From Massilia aurea (GTDB lineage Bacteria > Pseudomonadota > Gammaproteobacteria > Burkholderiales > Burkholderiaceae_D): a DNA stretch of 64,000 nt. Of this stretch, positions 29,536-37,704 are shown one piece after another. Within the stretch, counting starts at the first letter, position 1; every line of letters starts with the position of its first letter. The notes under the pieces were generated by a model. The model saw only the letters and a program-made list of their open reading frames with translations, ran no database searches and had not been told where the DNA came from. The DNA is taken from NCBI RefSeq assembly GCF_024753205.1, contig NZ_JANUGZ010000002.1, positions 992,001 to 1,056,000 on the forward strand. Reading direction: 5' to 3'. A program made the position numbers and the translations under genes.

Positions 29536-30746
29536 TGCGCGTCCTTGCGGGGGATGAGGAGTTCGGCCAGCAGGCCCGGTTCGGCTTCGCTCAGCGCCAG
29601 GCTGGCGCTCTCGCCATAGGCCAGGCGCAGGCGGCTGCGCACATTCTCCAGGCCCGTGCCATTGCCGGGCGTGTCGCTCATGCCCACGCCGCTGTCGTGC
29701 ACCGCGATGCGGATCCGGTCGGCGTCTTCCTGCGCGGTGATGGTGATGTCGCCGCCACGCAGCGATGGCTCGATGCCGTGCTTGATCGCGTTCTCGGCCA
29801 CGGTCAGTACCAGCATGCTGGGAACCTGGGTGGCGGCCAGGCTGGTGGGCAGATCGATCCGGAACCGCAGGCGCTCACCCATCCGGATCTGCATCACGGC
29901 CAGGTACGATTCGACCAGACCGAATTCGGTGGCGAGGCTCACCTGCTCGCAGCGCATGTCGCTCATGCTGGCGCGCAGAAAATCGATCAGGTGCGCCGTG
30001 AGTTCGGCGGCGCGCGGCGCGCCTTGCTCGGCCAGTTGCTGCACGGCGCCGAGGGTGTTGAACAGGAAGTGCGGTTCGATCTGGGCGCGCAGCAGGCGCA
30101 GTTGGGTCTCGCTCAGCTCGCGTGCTAGGCGCGCCTGTTCGGCGTCCTGCTCGAGCTTCAAGGCGAGCAGCGCATAGTGACGATTGCGCACCGTCGCCAG
30201 CACGAAGCCGGGCAACGCCACCAGCACCAGGACGCCGAAACCGGTCACCATCAGCACTTTCGGCGCCGTCTCCAGCAGGCGTGTCCAGGAGTCGCCCCTG
30301 AGGATCACGACGATTAACGAGCCGAACAAGCCACCCAGCATCCCCAGGACGATGGCGTTGGCAAGCAGCTTGCCCCCGCGCTGCGAATACTTTTCATGGT
30401 TGAACCAGATCCCGACCAGGGCGGTCAGCACACCCAGGCCAACGGCATTGGCTGCCACGACAGCTCCCAGCATCGACAGCTTCGGCACGAAGGCCATCTT
30501 GACCAGCGCGCCGAATATCGAAAAGACCAGACACAGCTTGGCAAGGAGGCGTACCAGCGCCCAGCCACGGTAGGTTACCGAGATGCGATACATCTCCTGG
30601 CGCTCGATGTGCGACAGCTTTGCAGCCTTGCACGCCATGGCGCGCCGCCATCCGGCTGGGGCCTGGTCAGCCAGGCCAGGCGTCTTCAACACCGCCAGCA
30701 GCTCCTGTTCCCACTCTGTCCACCAGTTCGCGACGCGTCCCCACAT
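29532..30746 (-). CDS. LytS-type sensor histidine kinase
   Basis: 404 residues from ATG 30746 with GGAGGAA upstream. Four hydrophobic segments (for example LLAKLCLVFSIFGALVKMAF and VLMVTGFGVLVLVALPGFVLA) precede a coiled linker (ARLARELSETQLRLLRAQI) and the phosphoacceptor block IEPHFLFNTLGAVQQLAEQG. The ATPase domain has VAENAIKHGIEPS and HDSGVGMSDTPGNGTGLENV. It partners the downstream LytTR regulator. The signal is unknown. Confidence 0.87.
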   Translation of the reverse strand: MWGRVANWWTEWEQELLAVLKTPGLADQAPAGWRRAMACKAAKLSHIERQEMYRISVTYRGWALVRLLAKLCLVFSIFGALVKMAFVPKLSMLGAVVAANAVGLGVLTALVGIWFNHEKYSQRGGKLLANAIVLGMLGGLFGSLIVVILRGDSWTRLLETAPKVLMVTGFGVLVLVALPGFVLATVRNRHYALLALKLEQDAEQARLARELSETQLRLLRAQIEPHFLFNTLGAVQQLAEQGAPRAAELTAHLIDFLRASMSDMRCEQVSLATEFGLVESYLAVMQIRMGERLRFRIDLPTSLAATQVPSMLVLTVAENAIKHGIEPSLRGGDITITAQEDADRIRIAVHDSGVGMSDTPGNGTGLENVRSRLRLAYGESASLALSEAEPGLLAELLIPRKDAQ

Positions 30747-30860
30747 GGCTTCCTCCGTTCTCGTCAATGTATAGCAACGAGACCAGTCTGGGGAAGAACC
30801 GCTGCCGTGGACAGCGGCGCGTGACGAACGACGAAGGGAATGGTGCGAACGACGACTTCT

Positions 30861-31580
30861 TTACTTGCGCGTGAAGACCAGATCCCAGACGCCGTGACCG
30901 AGCTTGATGCCGCGGTTCTCGAACTTGGTCAGCGGACGATAAGCCGGCTGCGGTGCGTAGCCGTCGGCGGTATTGGTCAGTTCGGGCTCGGCGCTCAATA
31001 CTTCGAGCATCTGCACTGCGTAGTCTTCCCAGTCGGTCGCCAGGTGCAGGTAGCCGCCCGGGGCCAGCTTCTGGCACAGCAGCTTGACGAACGCCGGCTG
31101 GATCAGGCGGCGCTTGTTGTGGCGCGCCTTGTGCCACGGGTCGGGGAAGAACACGTGCACGCCGTCGAGCGAGCCATCCGCGATCATGTGATTCAGCACC
31201 TCGAATACATCGTGCTGGATCAGGCGCAGGTTGGCGATGTCCTGCTCGCCGATCTGCTTGAGCAGGCTGCCGACGCCCGGCGTGTGCACTTCGACGCCGA
31301 TGAAGTCTTTCTCCGGCATCAGCTTGGCGATGTGGGCAGTGGTGTCGCCCATGCCGAAGCCGATTTCCAAGATCACCGGCGCGGTGCGGCCGAAGGCCTG
31401 CGCCACGTCGAGTGGTTCTTTCTTGTACCCGATCAGGAACTTCGGCCCCAGTTCATCGAAGGCCCGCGCCTGCGCGGTCGACAGCCGGCCCGCGCGCGTG
31501 ACAAAACTGCGGATGCGGTGTTCGGTGGGATCGTACAGCATGGACCGCGCCGGGCCATTGTTGGGCTTATCAAGAGACAT
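30861..31580 (-). CDS. trmB: tRNA (guanine-N7-)-methyltransferase
   Basis: 239 residues from ATG 31580 ([18 protein letters not shown]). The SAM motif is [20 protein letters not shown], with the TrmB signature [21 protein letters not shown] and LATDWEDYA. It makes m7G46 in tRNA variable loops. A reading frame to 31625 exists, but its ATG sits in TATAATG, which reads better as a promoter -10 box. The start choice rests on that and on family length. Confidence 0.94.
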   Translation of the reverse strand: MSLDKPNNGPARSMLYDPTEHRIRSFVTRAGRLSTAQARAFDELGPKFLIGYKKEPLDVAQAFGRTAPVILEIGFGMGDTTAHIAKLMPEKDFIGVEVHTPGVGSLLKQIGEQDIANLRLIQHDVFEVLNHMIADGSLDGVHVFFPDPWHKARHNKRRLIQPAFVKLLCQKLAPGGYLHLATDWEDYAVQMLEVLSAEPELTNTADGYAPQPAYRPLTKFENRGIKLGHGVWDLVFTRK

Positions 31581-31623
31581 GGGATGTGGGGACGAAGAAA
31601 GTGAAGAGGAAAATGCGGCTGTC

Positions 31624-31629
31624 ATTATA
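31624..31629 (-). promoter_or_regulatory. Probable -10 box for trmB
   Basis: TATAAT on the minus strand, 44 bases before the trmB ATG. No convincing -35 is seen at 17 bases. A CATAAT about 30 bases away on the plus strand could serve the divergent deacylase gene. Confidence 0.45.
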
Positions 31630-31695
31630 GCCGACGCGCCGCGCCGCCCGGATCGGCCATAATCGCGTCTTCACCCAGCTTGCCGGAGTTTGTCC

Positions 31696-32811
31696 ATGCA
31701 TTCCACGAAACACCCGATCGCCATCGACGAGCATATCGCCGCCGTCAACCTGACCTCGTTCCACTATGGCGCGCCGGGCAGCGGCAAGAAGGTCTATATC
31801 CAGGCCTCGCTGCACGCGGACGAAGTGCCGGCCATGCTGGTCGCACACGTGCTGCGCCAGGAACTCGAGCGCCTCGACGCCGAAGTCCGCATCAAGGGCG
31901 AGGTGATCCTGGTACCGGTGGCCAATCCGATCGGGCTGGCGCAGGTGATCCACGGCGCGCCGTTCGGCCGCTACGACCTGGCGACCGGCACCAACTTCAA
32001 TCGCGCCTACCGCCACGTGGCGCAGGATGTGATGGCGGCAGTCGATGGCCAGCTCGGGCAGGACGCCGCCGCCAACGTCGCGCTGATCCGCGAGCATGCA
32101 CGGCGCTCGGTGGCAAGCTGGGAGCCTGGCAACGCGACCGCCGTGCTCAAAAAAACGCTGCTCACGATGGCGATCGACGCCGACATCATGCTCGATCTGC
32201 ACTGCGACACCGAGGCGGTGCTGCACATGTACGCGGGCACGCCGCTGGTCGAGGCAGTGCTGCCGCTGGCCGCGCTGATGGAAGCGCGCGTGCTGTTGGT
32301 GGCGACGGAATCGGGCGGCGAACCGTTCGACGAAGCGTGCGGGCGTCTGTGGTGGGATCTGGCGCGCCACTATCCCGATGCCACGATTCCGCCGGCCTGC
32401 GTGGCCGTCACGGTCGAACTGCGGGGTGAGAACGACGTCAATTACGACTACGCGCGCAAGGATGCCGACGCGCTGCTGCGCTACCTGGCGCACCAGGGCG
32501 TACTGGATATCCCGGTTGGCGACATGCCCGCCTACGCCTGCGCGCCGACACCGCTCGACGCGGTAGAGCCGCTGACCGCGCCACATGCGGGCGTGCTGGT
32601 GCTGCGCAAGGCGCTGGGGGACCGGGTCGAAGCGGGCGAGCCGATTGCGGACATCGTCAACCCGGTCAGCGGGCAGGTCACGCCAGTGGCGGCGAGCCGG
32701 CCGGGGTTGCTGTTTGCCTGCACGGCGCACCGGCATCTGCTGCGCGGTATGCACGTGTGCAAAGTGGCCGGGACGGACTCGTTCAGGATCGGGGATTTGC
32801 TGTCGAGTTGA
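31696..32811 (+). CDS. Succinylglutamate desuccinylase/aspartoacylase-family zinc hydrolase
   Basis: 371 residues from ATG 31696, with CCGGAG upstream. The zinc site is seen in YIQASLHADEVPAMLVAHVL (His and Glu) and MLDLHCDTEAVLHMY (second His). Further family segments are LVPVANPIGLAQVI and TVELRGENDVNYDYARKDA. The last 90 residues form a beta-rich domain ending VCKVAGTDSFRIGDLLSS. Substrate is probably an N-acylated amino acid or amide; not AstE itself by neighbourhood. It overlaps the converging DUF6064-type gene by 29 bases. Confidence 0.85.
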   Translation: MHSTKHPIAIDEHIAAVNLTSFHYGAPGSGKKVYIQASLHADEVPAMLVAHVLRQELERLDAEVRIKGEVILVPVANPIGLAQVIHGAPFGRYDLATGTNFNRAYRHVAQDVMAAVDGQLGQDAAANVALIREHARRSVASWEPGNATAVLKKTLLTMAIDADIMLDLHCDTEAVLHMYAGTPLVEAVLPLAALMEARVLLVATESGGEPFDEACGRLWWDLARHYPDATIPPACVAVTVELRGENDVNYDYARKDADALLRYLAHQGVLDIPVGDMPAYACAPTPLDAVEPLTAPHAGVLVLRKALGDRVEAGEPIADIVNPVSGQVTPVAASRPGLLFACTAHRHLLRGMHVCKVAGTDSFRIGDLLSS

Positions 32812-33466
32812 GGTAGCGCGGCTCTTTTCTGTTGATGACTTGGGCAACTGCGGCTGCCAACGCGAGCGCCGGCAGCAGCCATGAGTGGCCGATCTTCAGC
32901 TCCATCAGTGTCGCGCCGCTGACCAAGCACCAGCTTACCGGGATCAGCCAGAAGATCGCGGGCGCACGCCATGCGAGCAGCACGCCCAGCGTGGCGACAA
33001 CTGTGGGATCGGGGACGATGCCGAAGACTTCTGCTTGACGCCATTGGCCACCATCGCGAGCCAGCGCCAGCAAGGGATAGGCGAGGATGGCCAGGCCAGA
33101 CAGTCCGAGTGCTAGAGGTTGAGGTACTGGCGCTGCGTTACCTGGCCTGTATGCGCGCCAGCACAATAGCAGCGCCTGCACGGCAAACGCCGCAGCAAAA
33201 TACGGCGCCGCCGTGTTGATCTCGGCGTAGCGCTCCAAGTGATACGCCCATGCCACCCAGCCCCAGGCTGCAGCGAGCACCAGCGCCGCTGATCGTTGCA
33301 GGTGCTGGCGTGGCCGCGCAATGGCGCCGAGCACGATGACGCCCGCCACCAGCGCCAGCAGATGTGCAGGCCAGATCGCGGCGTTGTAGCTCTCGATGAG
33401 CCGGAAGTAGCTGCGGCTTGAGAACATCAAAAAATCGGACAGCGAATACGTCCACCACTCGCTCAT
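32783..33466 (-). CDS. DUF6064-like integral membrane protein
   Basis: 227 residues from ATG 33466 (MSEWWTYSLSDFLMFSSRSY), which overlaps the stop of the upstream aldo/keto reductase as ATGA. The N terminus is followed by RLIESYNAAIWPAHLLALVAGV and about six more hydrophobic helices in a small, Trp-rich protein. The pattern matches DUF6064, of unknown function. Coupling to a Tat-exported oxidoreductase suggests it may be a membrane partner, but nothing in the sequence proves that. Confidence 0.7.
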   Translation of the reverse strand: MSEWWTYSLSDFLMFSSRSYFRLIESYNAAIWPAHLLALVAGVIVLGAIARPRQHLQRSAALVLAAAWGWVAWAYHLERYAEINTAAPYFAAAFAVQALLLCWRAYRPGNAAPVPQPLALGLSGLAILAYPLLALARDGGQWRQAEVFGIVPDPTVVATLGVLLAWRAPAIFWLIPVSWCLVSGATLMELKIGHSWLLPALALAAAVAQVINRKEPRYLNSTANPRS

Positions 33467-34392
33467 GCCAGCCTTTCGACATCCTGCGCGATGCGCTTGC
33501 GCAGCGCCTCGTCCGGCATGCGACCGGTGCCGGCCAGCAGATTCTCGCGCACGTGTGCGACGCTGGACGTGGCCGGAATCGCGCACGTGACGGCCGGATG
33601 CGACACGATAAACTTGAGCAGCGCCTGCGCCCACGTCGTGCAGCCGATATCGGCCGCCCACCCCGGCAACGGCTTGCCGGCCAGCGCCTGCGTCAGGTCG
33701 CCCTGGCGAAACGGCCGGTTGACGATCACGCCGATCTTGCGCTCGCGCGCCAGCGGCAGGATGCGCTGCTCGACGTCGCGATCGAGTGCGTTGTACGAGA
33801 TCTGCACGAAGTCGATCGGCTGCGACGCCATGATTTTCTCGATCTCGGCATGCCGCCGGCCTTCGGACGTGGTGATGCCGACGTAGCGCAGCCGCCCTTC
33901 CCGCTTCATCGCCAGCAGGATTGGCAAATGCTCTTCCCATGACAGCAGGTTATGCACCTGCAGCAGATCGAAGCGCGGCACGCGCCACAGCTTGCGCGAC
34001 GCCTCCACTTGCGCCACGCCACGCGCGCCGCCACTGACCCAGACCTTGTCGGCCGCAAATAACCGGGCAGGCTTGAGGGTTTGCACGGCCTCGCCGATCA
34101 CGTCCTGGGCCGAGCCGTACATGGGCGACGAATCGACCAGCCTGCCGCCTCCGGCGAAGAACTGGCGCATCACATCGACCGATTCACGGCGACCTTGTGG
34201 GTCGCGCCCGACGTTGAAGCTGATCCAGCTGCCAAGGCCGATGAGCGGGAGTTGTTCGCCGGTCGAGGGGATCGGGCGTGTGAGCAAGGGCGCGGGTGGC
34301 GCAGCAGCCAGCAGCGGCGACAGGGCCAGTCCGCTCGACGCGGCAATCATGGACGCCAGCAGATGACGGCGTGATGGGGAGGTCGGTGGCAT
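33463..34392 (-). CDS. Aldo/keto reductase with Tat signal peptide
   Basis: 309 residues from ATG 34392 with AAGGAGC upstream. The signal is SRRHLLASMIAASSGLALSP, twin-Arg with a hydrophobic core. The AKR barrel has LPLIGLGSWISFNVG, the catalytic Asp/Tyr region LVDSSPMYGSAQDVIGEA, the Lys in FAADKVWVSGG and the His in FDLLQVHNLLSWEEHL. It is an NAD(P)H-dependent oxidoreductase probably working in the periplasm, where free NADPH is scarce, so the real electron donor is open. It is translationally coupled to a DUF6064-like membrane protein. Confidence 0.87.
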   Translation of the reverse strand: MPPTSPSRRHLLASMIAASSGLALSPLLAAAPPAPLLTRPIPSTGEQLPLIGLGSWISFNVGRDPQGRRESVDVMRQFFAGGGRLVDSSPMYGSAQDVIGEAVQTLKPARLFAADKVWVSGGARGVAQVEASRKLWRVPRFDLLQVHNLLSWEEHLPILLAMKREGRLRYVGITTSEGRRHAEIEKIMASQPIDFVQISYNALDRDVEQRILPLARERKIGVIVNRPFRQGDLTQALAGKPLPGWAADIGCTTWAQALLKFIVSHPAVTCAIPATSSVAHVRENLLAGTGRMPDEALRKRIAQDVERLA

Positions 34393-34572
34393 GCAGAGCG
34401 CTCCTTGCTTGGACGGGTGACATACAAGGCTACATCGGCGCGACTGAACGTGGCGCAGCGCTACACGGTGAGATGCTGGGTCAGGCATCGTCCACACTAC
34501 ATCATCGCCGTAATCCGACAAGCACATGCCGCATCCAGTTCAGCCGCAGCAAATGTCCAGTAAGTCAATGCC

Positions 34573-34740
34573 ATGCCGAATTTAAGATCTGGAACGATGG
34601 TTCCAACACCGGAAGAAGATGCGGAAATTACAGCCGCAGCGATGGATGACCCTGACGCGCGTCCATTGTCCGATAATGAGTGGGAGCTGGTGAAGCCGAT
34701 ACGTAGCGGAGATGTGCCTGTCGATTCGGGGAAATCTTGA
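34573..34740 (+). CDS. Short BrnA-like antitoxin, apparently truncated
   Basis: 55 residues, MPNLRSGTMVPTPEEDAEIT at the start and LSDNEWELVKPIRSGDVPVD near the end. The pattern PGT.PTPEEDA.I..A...DPDA.P is what I recall from BrnA-type type II antitoxins, which normally continue into a Gly-Arg-Pro stretch and a ribbon-helix-helix domain. Here it stops at 34740, 26 bases before the left repeat of the tRNA-Gly element. No BrnT toxin is seen next to it. It may be a remnant cut by an old recombination or frameshift. Family assignment is from memory of the pattern. Confidence 0.4.
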   Translation: MPNLRSGTMVPTPEEDAEITAAAMDDPDARPLSDNEWELVKPIRSGDVPVDSGKS

Positions 34741-34765
34741 ACCCAGGCGTTCGCGTCAGGTCATG

Positions 34766-34814
34766 ATTGGAGCGGGTGAAGGGAATCGAACCCTCGTCGT
34801 AAGCTTGGGAAGCT
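34766..34814. repeat. attL: Left attachment repeat: displaced 3' part of tRNA-Gly
   Basis: This 49-bp sequence is identical to 44835-44883, from ATTGGAGCGGG through GGGAAGCT. It is the 3' part of tRNA-Gly(CCC), from the CCA end through the anticodon stem-loop; the 5' half is missing here. The copies are 10,069 bases apart and mark the edges of an integrated element. Confidence 0.92.
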
Positions 34815-35187
34815 GACCAAGGAACGGCTTAACCATGCGGGTTTGCGACCTAAAACCGCTCTACAAAAATCACCAATTCATCCCTCTACAGGCCAGCATC
34901 CATGCGGTGCTCGTAAAGTTTGTGGAGCAGTTTTTAAGAGGCTTTAGCAAGATATGTGCAAACAATCGAGTTCGACACAAGCCTGCTGTGAGGCGAACGA
35001 TTCCGACATGCTGGGCATGCAAATAAGGTTTGACACAACGCACGTCGAAGCTTCACAAATCTCAGGATTGCAAAAATAAAGTTGGACGCAATTTGCTGAT
35101 TCCCCCGCCTTAAACGGCCGCTTTCTCCCATTAGCGCACTCTCATATACAATATCTAAATGCTTTATATTGCCAATTTGCGAGATGG
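34815..35187. other. Non-coding, AT-rich left edge of the element
   Basis: No supported gene. The composition drops sharply compared with the chromosome to the left. GTTCGACACAA (34970-34980) and GTTTGACACAA (35028-35038) are two nearly identical 11-mers that could be repressor or excisionase sites. Short reading frames on both strands have no recognisable features. Confidence 0.5.
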
Positions 35188-36084
35188 CTAAGATTTTTTA
35201 AGAATTGTTAGAACTTCGTCCATCGCTACACAGACGGTATATCCAGAATTTGCCACATCGGTATTGACTACATCATCCCGATTACTATGCCATTTTGTTT
35301 CATATGGAATGTATTTTGAAACAACCCCGACAACCCTGAAAAATCCGTCCTCGCAATGTTCAACAACTGGCCCTCCACTATTTCCTGGAAAAACAAAAGA
35401 ATCAATCACGAAAGTAGAGTTTTCGAGATAGATGCCTGCAACAATTCCTTTGCGAATCAATGGTTTTTTGAAGTCATAGAAACTGCTGTTTCGCATGCCA
35501 AGCGATGTAGGATACCCCATCACGTAAACATCGCTTGCCAATAAGACTGAGTCTAATTTTCCTAATGCTTCCACATCCGCGGATACCACGGAGCCATTTC
35601 CTTCTTGCAAACGCTTAACGTATGGCTCCGGAATCAGTTTAGTCGGCCTTTTAAATTCATCTTGCAGATACTTGAGTGGAGTACTATGATCAAACCCTTC
35701 TGTGGCAATATTTTTTCCAATTAAAATTGCCGCCACATCGTGCTTCTCGCTGCATAGAATTATAGAATCATTCAAATCAATGTTAAAAATCCAAGGTAAC
35801 GTAGAATTTTTGTCACTACTATAAAATGTCAAAATCAAATTTTCTCCATAGAGTTGCCCATGGCGATTGTAGAGAACATGTTTTGCTGTTATAAGATAGT
35901 TTTCCCCATCGATCTTCAAGCGAAATCCTGAGCCAATTGATTTTCCCTCATTAATTACGATTAGAGCTGAATATGCGAGATTATCGTGTGGAATGCGGGT
36001 AGGGAGATTGATTTTCATTAGCGGATTGTTTTTATGGACGCTAGAGTTTGCGTTTTTTTTCGGATGTGTTTTTTTAGTACCCAT
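35188..36084 (-). CDS. Trypsin-like serine protease, cytoplasmic (AT-rich cargo)
   Basis: 298 residues. The catalytic triad of an S1-type protease can be followed: GSGFRLKIDGENYLITAKHVL (His), EKHDVAAILIG (Asp) and FVFPGNSGGPVV (Ser). The fold continues to FFRVVGVVSKYIP. There is no signal peptide or membrane helix; the N terminus is a Lys-rich 22-residue tail (MGTKKTHPKKNANSS), so it should act in the cytosol. An in-frame start at 36018 would drop the tail, but GGAG lies before ATG 36084. The gene is much richer in AT than its neighbours, a sign of transfer. It has no family-specific partner beside it. Cytoplasmic trypsin-like proteases occur in some anti-phage systems, but that role here is inference. 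Confidence 0.82.
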   Translation of the reverse strand: MGTKKTHPKKNANSSVHKNNPLMKINLPTRIPHDNLAYSALIVINEGKSIGSGFRLKIDGENYLITAKHVLYNRHGQLYGENLILTFYSSDKNSTLPWIFNIDLNDSIILCSEKHDVAAILIGKNIATEGFDHSTPLKYLQDEFKRPTKLIPEPYVKRLQEGNGSVVSADVEALGKLDSVLLASDVYVMGYPTSLGMRNSSFYDFKKPLIRKGIVAGIYLENSTFVIDSFVFPGNSGGPVVEHCEDGFFRVVGVVSKYIPYETKWHSNRDDVVNTDVANSGYTVCVAMDEVLTILKKS

Positions 36085-36432
36085 TTTTTATTGATCTCCA
36101 TAGAATATCGTAGCTACACCCAACAACCGCTTATGAGTGATAGCGGAAGTTCGACAGAGCATGTTCGTCCTAGCCTTTCCTGTCAAATTTTTTTGTGTCG
36201 AACTCTCCTGTCTCGCATCCGATTTTATTGCTCCTCCACGCAAGGCATGAGCAGTTTTCAAGACTCCCGCCTATGCCTTAAAAATCAAACTCTTGGCGCG
36301 AAATCGTTTCCGCAGATGGAGCAATTTCGACGTGTCTAAGCCAATGTTTACATTGGTTTTTCGGCATGGTTGCGGAACGATTTTGGAGGTCAAAACCGAT
36401 GCGGTAGTATCGTCACAGCAGAGGGGGTAGCT
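36085..36432. other. Intergenic stretch between the protease and the next gene
   Basis: No supported gene. CCAATG (36341-36346) and CATTGG (36351-36356) form a small hairpin followed by TTTTT, a weak intrinsic terminator on the plus strand. The rest is AT-rich without recognisable features. GAGGGGG just before 36433 is the ribosome binding site of the following gene. Confidence 0.4.
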
Positions 36433-36786
36433 ATGAGGAACGAGATTTACGACGAATTGGACGAACTGCCCGCGGCTCTGCGGGTTGACATTCCGGCGGC
36501 TGATCTAGCGCTACTGGAGCGGGCGGCGCGCGCCATCGGCGCCGTGCGCGTTGAGGTGATTGATGGCGAAGGCTACGTCAACCTACACTTCGATGACGGC
36601 TCAGTCCTGCACAGCTGGAATCCTCTGGTGTTCAGCGGTGATGCGCTGGATCTGGCAGTAGACCTTGGCTTGCGCATCGAACCACTGAAAAACACAGTAA
36701 GCGGGCGTGCGTGCTCCGCAATCGCCACTCGTGATGCGCGGGCCGACGTCCGCCACGCCATCACCCAGGCCGCAGCCGAGCTCTAA
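36433..36786 (+). CDS. Unknown phage-type small protein
   Basis: 117 residues from ATG 36433 (MRNEIYDELDELPAAL), strong ribosome binding site GAGGGGG. It has one domain with ERAARAIGAVRVEVIDGEGY and NLHFDDGSVLHSWNPLVFSG; the latter resembles small phage regulatory or accessory proteins, but I do not recognise a named family. GC content is like the chromosome, unlike the protease gene beside it. It overlaps the converging methylase gene by four bases. Predicted cytosolic. Confidence 0.6.
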   Translation: MRNEIYDELDELPAALRVDIPAADLALLERAARAIGAVRVEVIDGEGYVNLHFDDGSVLHSWNPLVFSGDALDLAVDLGLRIEPLKNTVSGRACSAIATRDARADVRHAITQAAAEL

Positions 36787-37571
36787 AATAAGCCGGCAGG
36801 TTCAGCAGCACGATCCCAGCTGTAAATGATGACTTCATTTCGCTCAGCGCCACGGCCCCCCCCTCCTACCGTGTAGGTGATCGGGACCGTATCCATCTGA
36901 AAGTCTGCAAAGATTCGGCGGATGTCCGGATGATCGTTCAAACTGACAATGGCTTTACCCTTTAAGTGCCTCATCATCGAGGCCATCGTCTCGTATTCCT
37001 CCAAACCGAAGTCAACGCCGTAGCCCGCTGTCTCCCAGTAAGGTGGATCCAGGTAGAACAGCGTATGGGGTCGGCCGTAGCGATCCATCAGCTTGGCCCA
37101 GTCCATGTTTTCGATATAGGCGCCGGATAGCCGAAGGTGTGCGGCCGACAAATTTTCTTCGATCCGAAGGAGGTTGATGGGCGGCGCGGTTGTAGCTGTG
37201 CCCCAGGACTGCCCTTCCACCTTGCCGCCAAAAGCGTGCTGCTGCAAATAGAAAAAACGCACTGCACGCTGAATGTAGGTCAGCGTGTCAGGCGACGTCT
37301 CTTGGTGCCACTTGAACACCTCGCGACTGGCCAATGCCCATTTAAAGTGGCGCACGAATTCTTCCAGGTGGTGTTGCACGACCCGGTACAGGCGTACAAG
37401 CTCGCCGTTGATGTCGTTGATGACCTCGACTTTTGCAGGTGGCCGGAGAAAGTAGAGAGCGGCGCCGCCGGCAAACACTTCTACGTAGCAATCGTGAGCA
37501 GGGAACTGAGGAAATATGTGATCGGCTAGGCGTCTTTTACCACCGAGCCAAGGGATGATTGGATTTGCCAT
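36783..37571 (-). CDS. DNA adenine methylase, D12 class (phage-type)
   Basis: 262 residues from ATG 37571 (MANPIIPWLGGKRRLADHIF), with GGGAG 13 bases upstream; an alternative ATG is at 37589. SAM-binding motif I is PWLGGKRRL (FxGGK type) and the catalytic DPPY motif is LFYLDPPYWETAGYG; the region between is the target-recognition part (KWHQETSPDTLTYIQRAV). It would make N6-methyladenine. No cognate nuclease is adjacent, so it is an orphan, probably protecting phage DNA or affecting transcription. A LexA-type box lies directly upstream. Confidence 0.85.
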   Translation of the reverse strand: MANPIIPWLGGKRRLADHIFPQFPAHDCYVEVFAGGAALYFLRPPAKVEVINDINGELVRLYRVVQHHLEEFVRHFKWALASREVFKWHQETSPDTLTYIQRAVRFFYLQQHAFGGKVEGQSWGTATTAPPINLLRIEENLSAAHLRLSGAYIENMDWAKLMDRYGRPHTLFYLDPPYWETAGYGVDFGLEEYETMASMMRHLKGKAIVSLNDHPDIRRIFADFQMDTVPITYTVGGGGRGAERNEVIIYSWDRAAEPAGLF

Positions 37572-37594
37572 TCTTCTACGAACTCCCATTAATA

Positions 37595-37614
37595 CTGTGC
37601 GGATATACAGTATA
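37595..37614 (-). promoter_or_regulatory. LexA-type box with overlapping -10 ahead of the D12 methylase
   Basis: CTGTGCGGATATACAG at 37595-37610 fits CTGT-N8-ACAG. On the minus strand TATACT (37614-37609) overlaps it as a -10 box. The ATG is 24 bases further. The arrangement matches the SOS-type sites at 18357-18376 and 48977-48996. Confidence 0.6.
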
Positions 37615-37704
37615 GGGTGTTCGCTATGAAAATTTTTCCCTCTGAATGCGATATTGCCGAGAAAAACTATAACTTTGACTGCTCCTGACTATCAGGCTTA
37701 CCCC

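Noticed and set aside
34835..35026. Possible 63-residue plus-strand protein near attL
   Set aside because: No ribosome binding site, no recognisable family, and it begins inside the repeat-flanking sequence.
35188..36084. A complete restriction-modification or toxin-antitoxin system built from the protease, HEPN protein and D12 methylase
   Set aside because: The three genes are not in one operon, are separated by terminators or opposite strands and differ in base composition, and no nuclease or antitoxin partner is visible.
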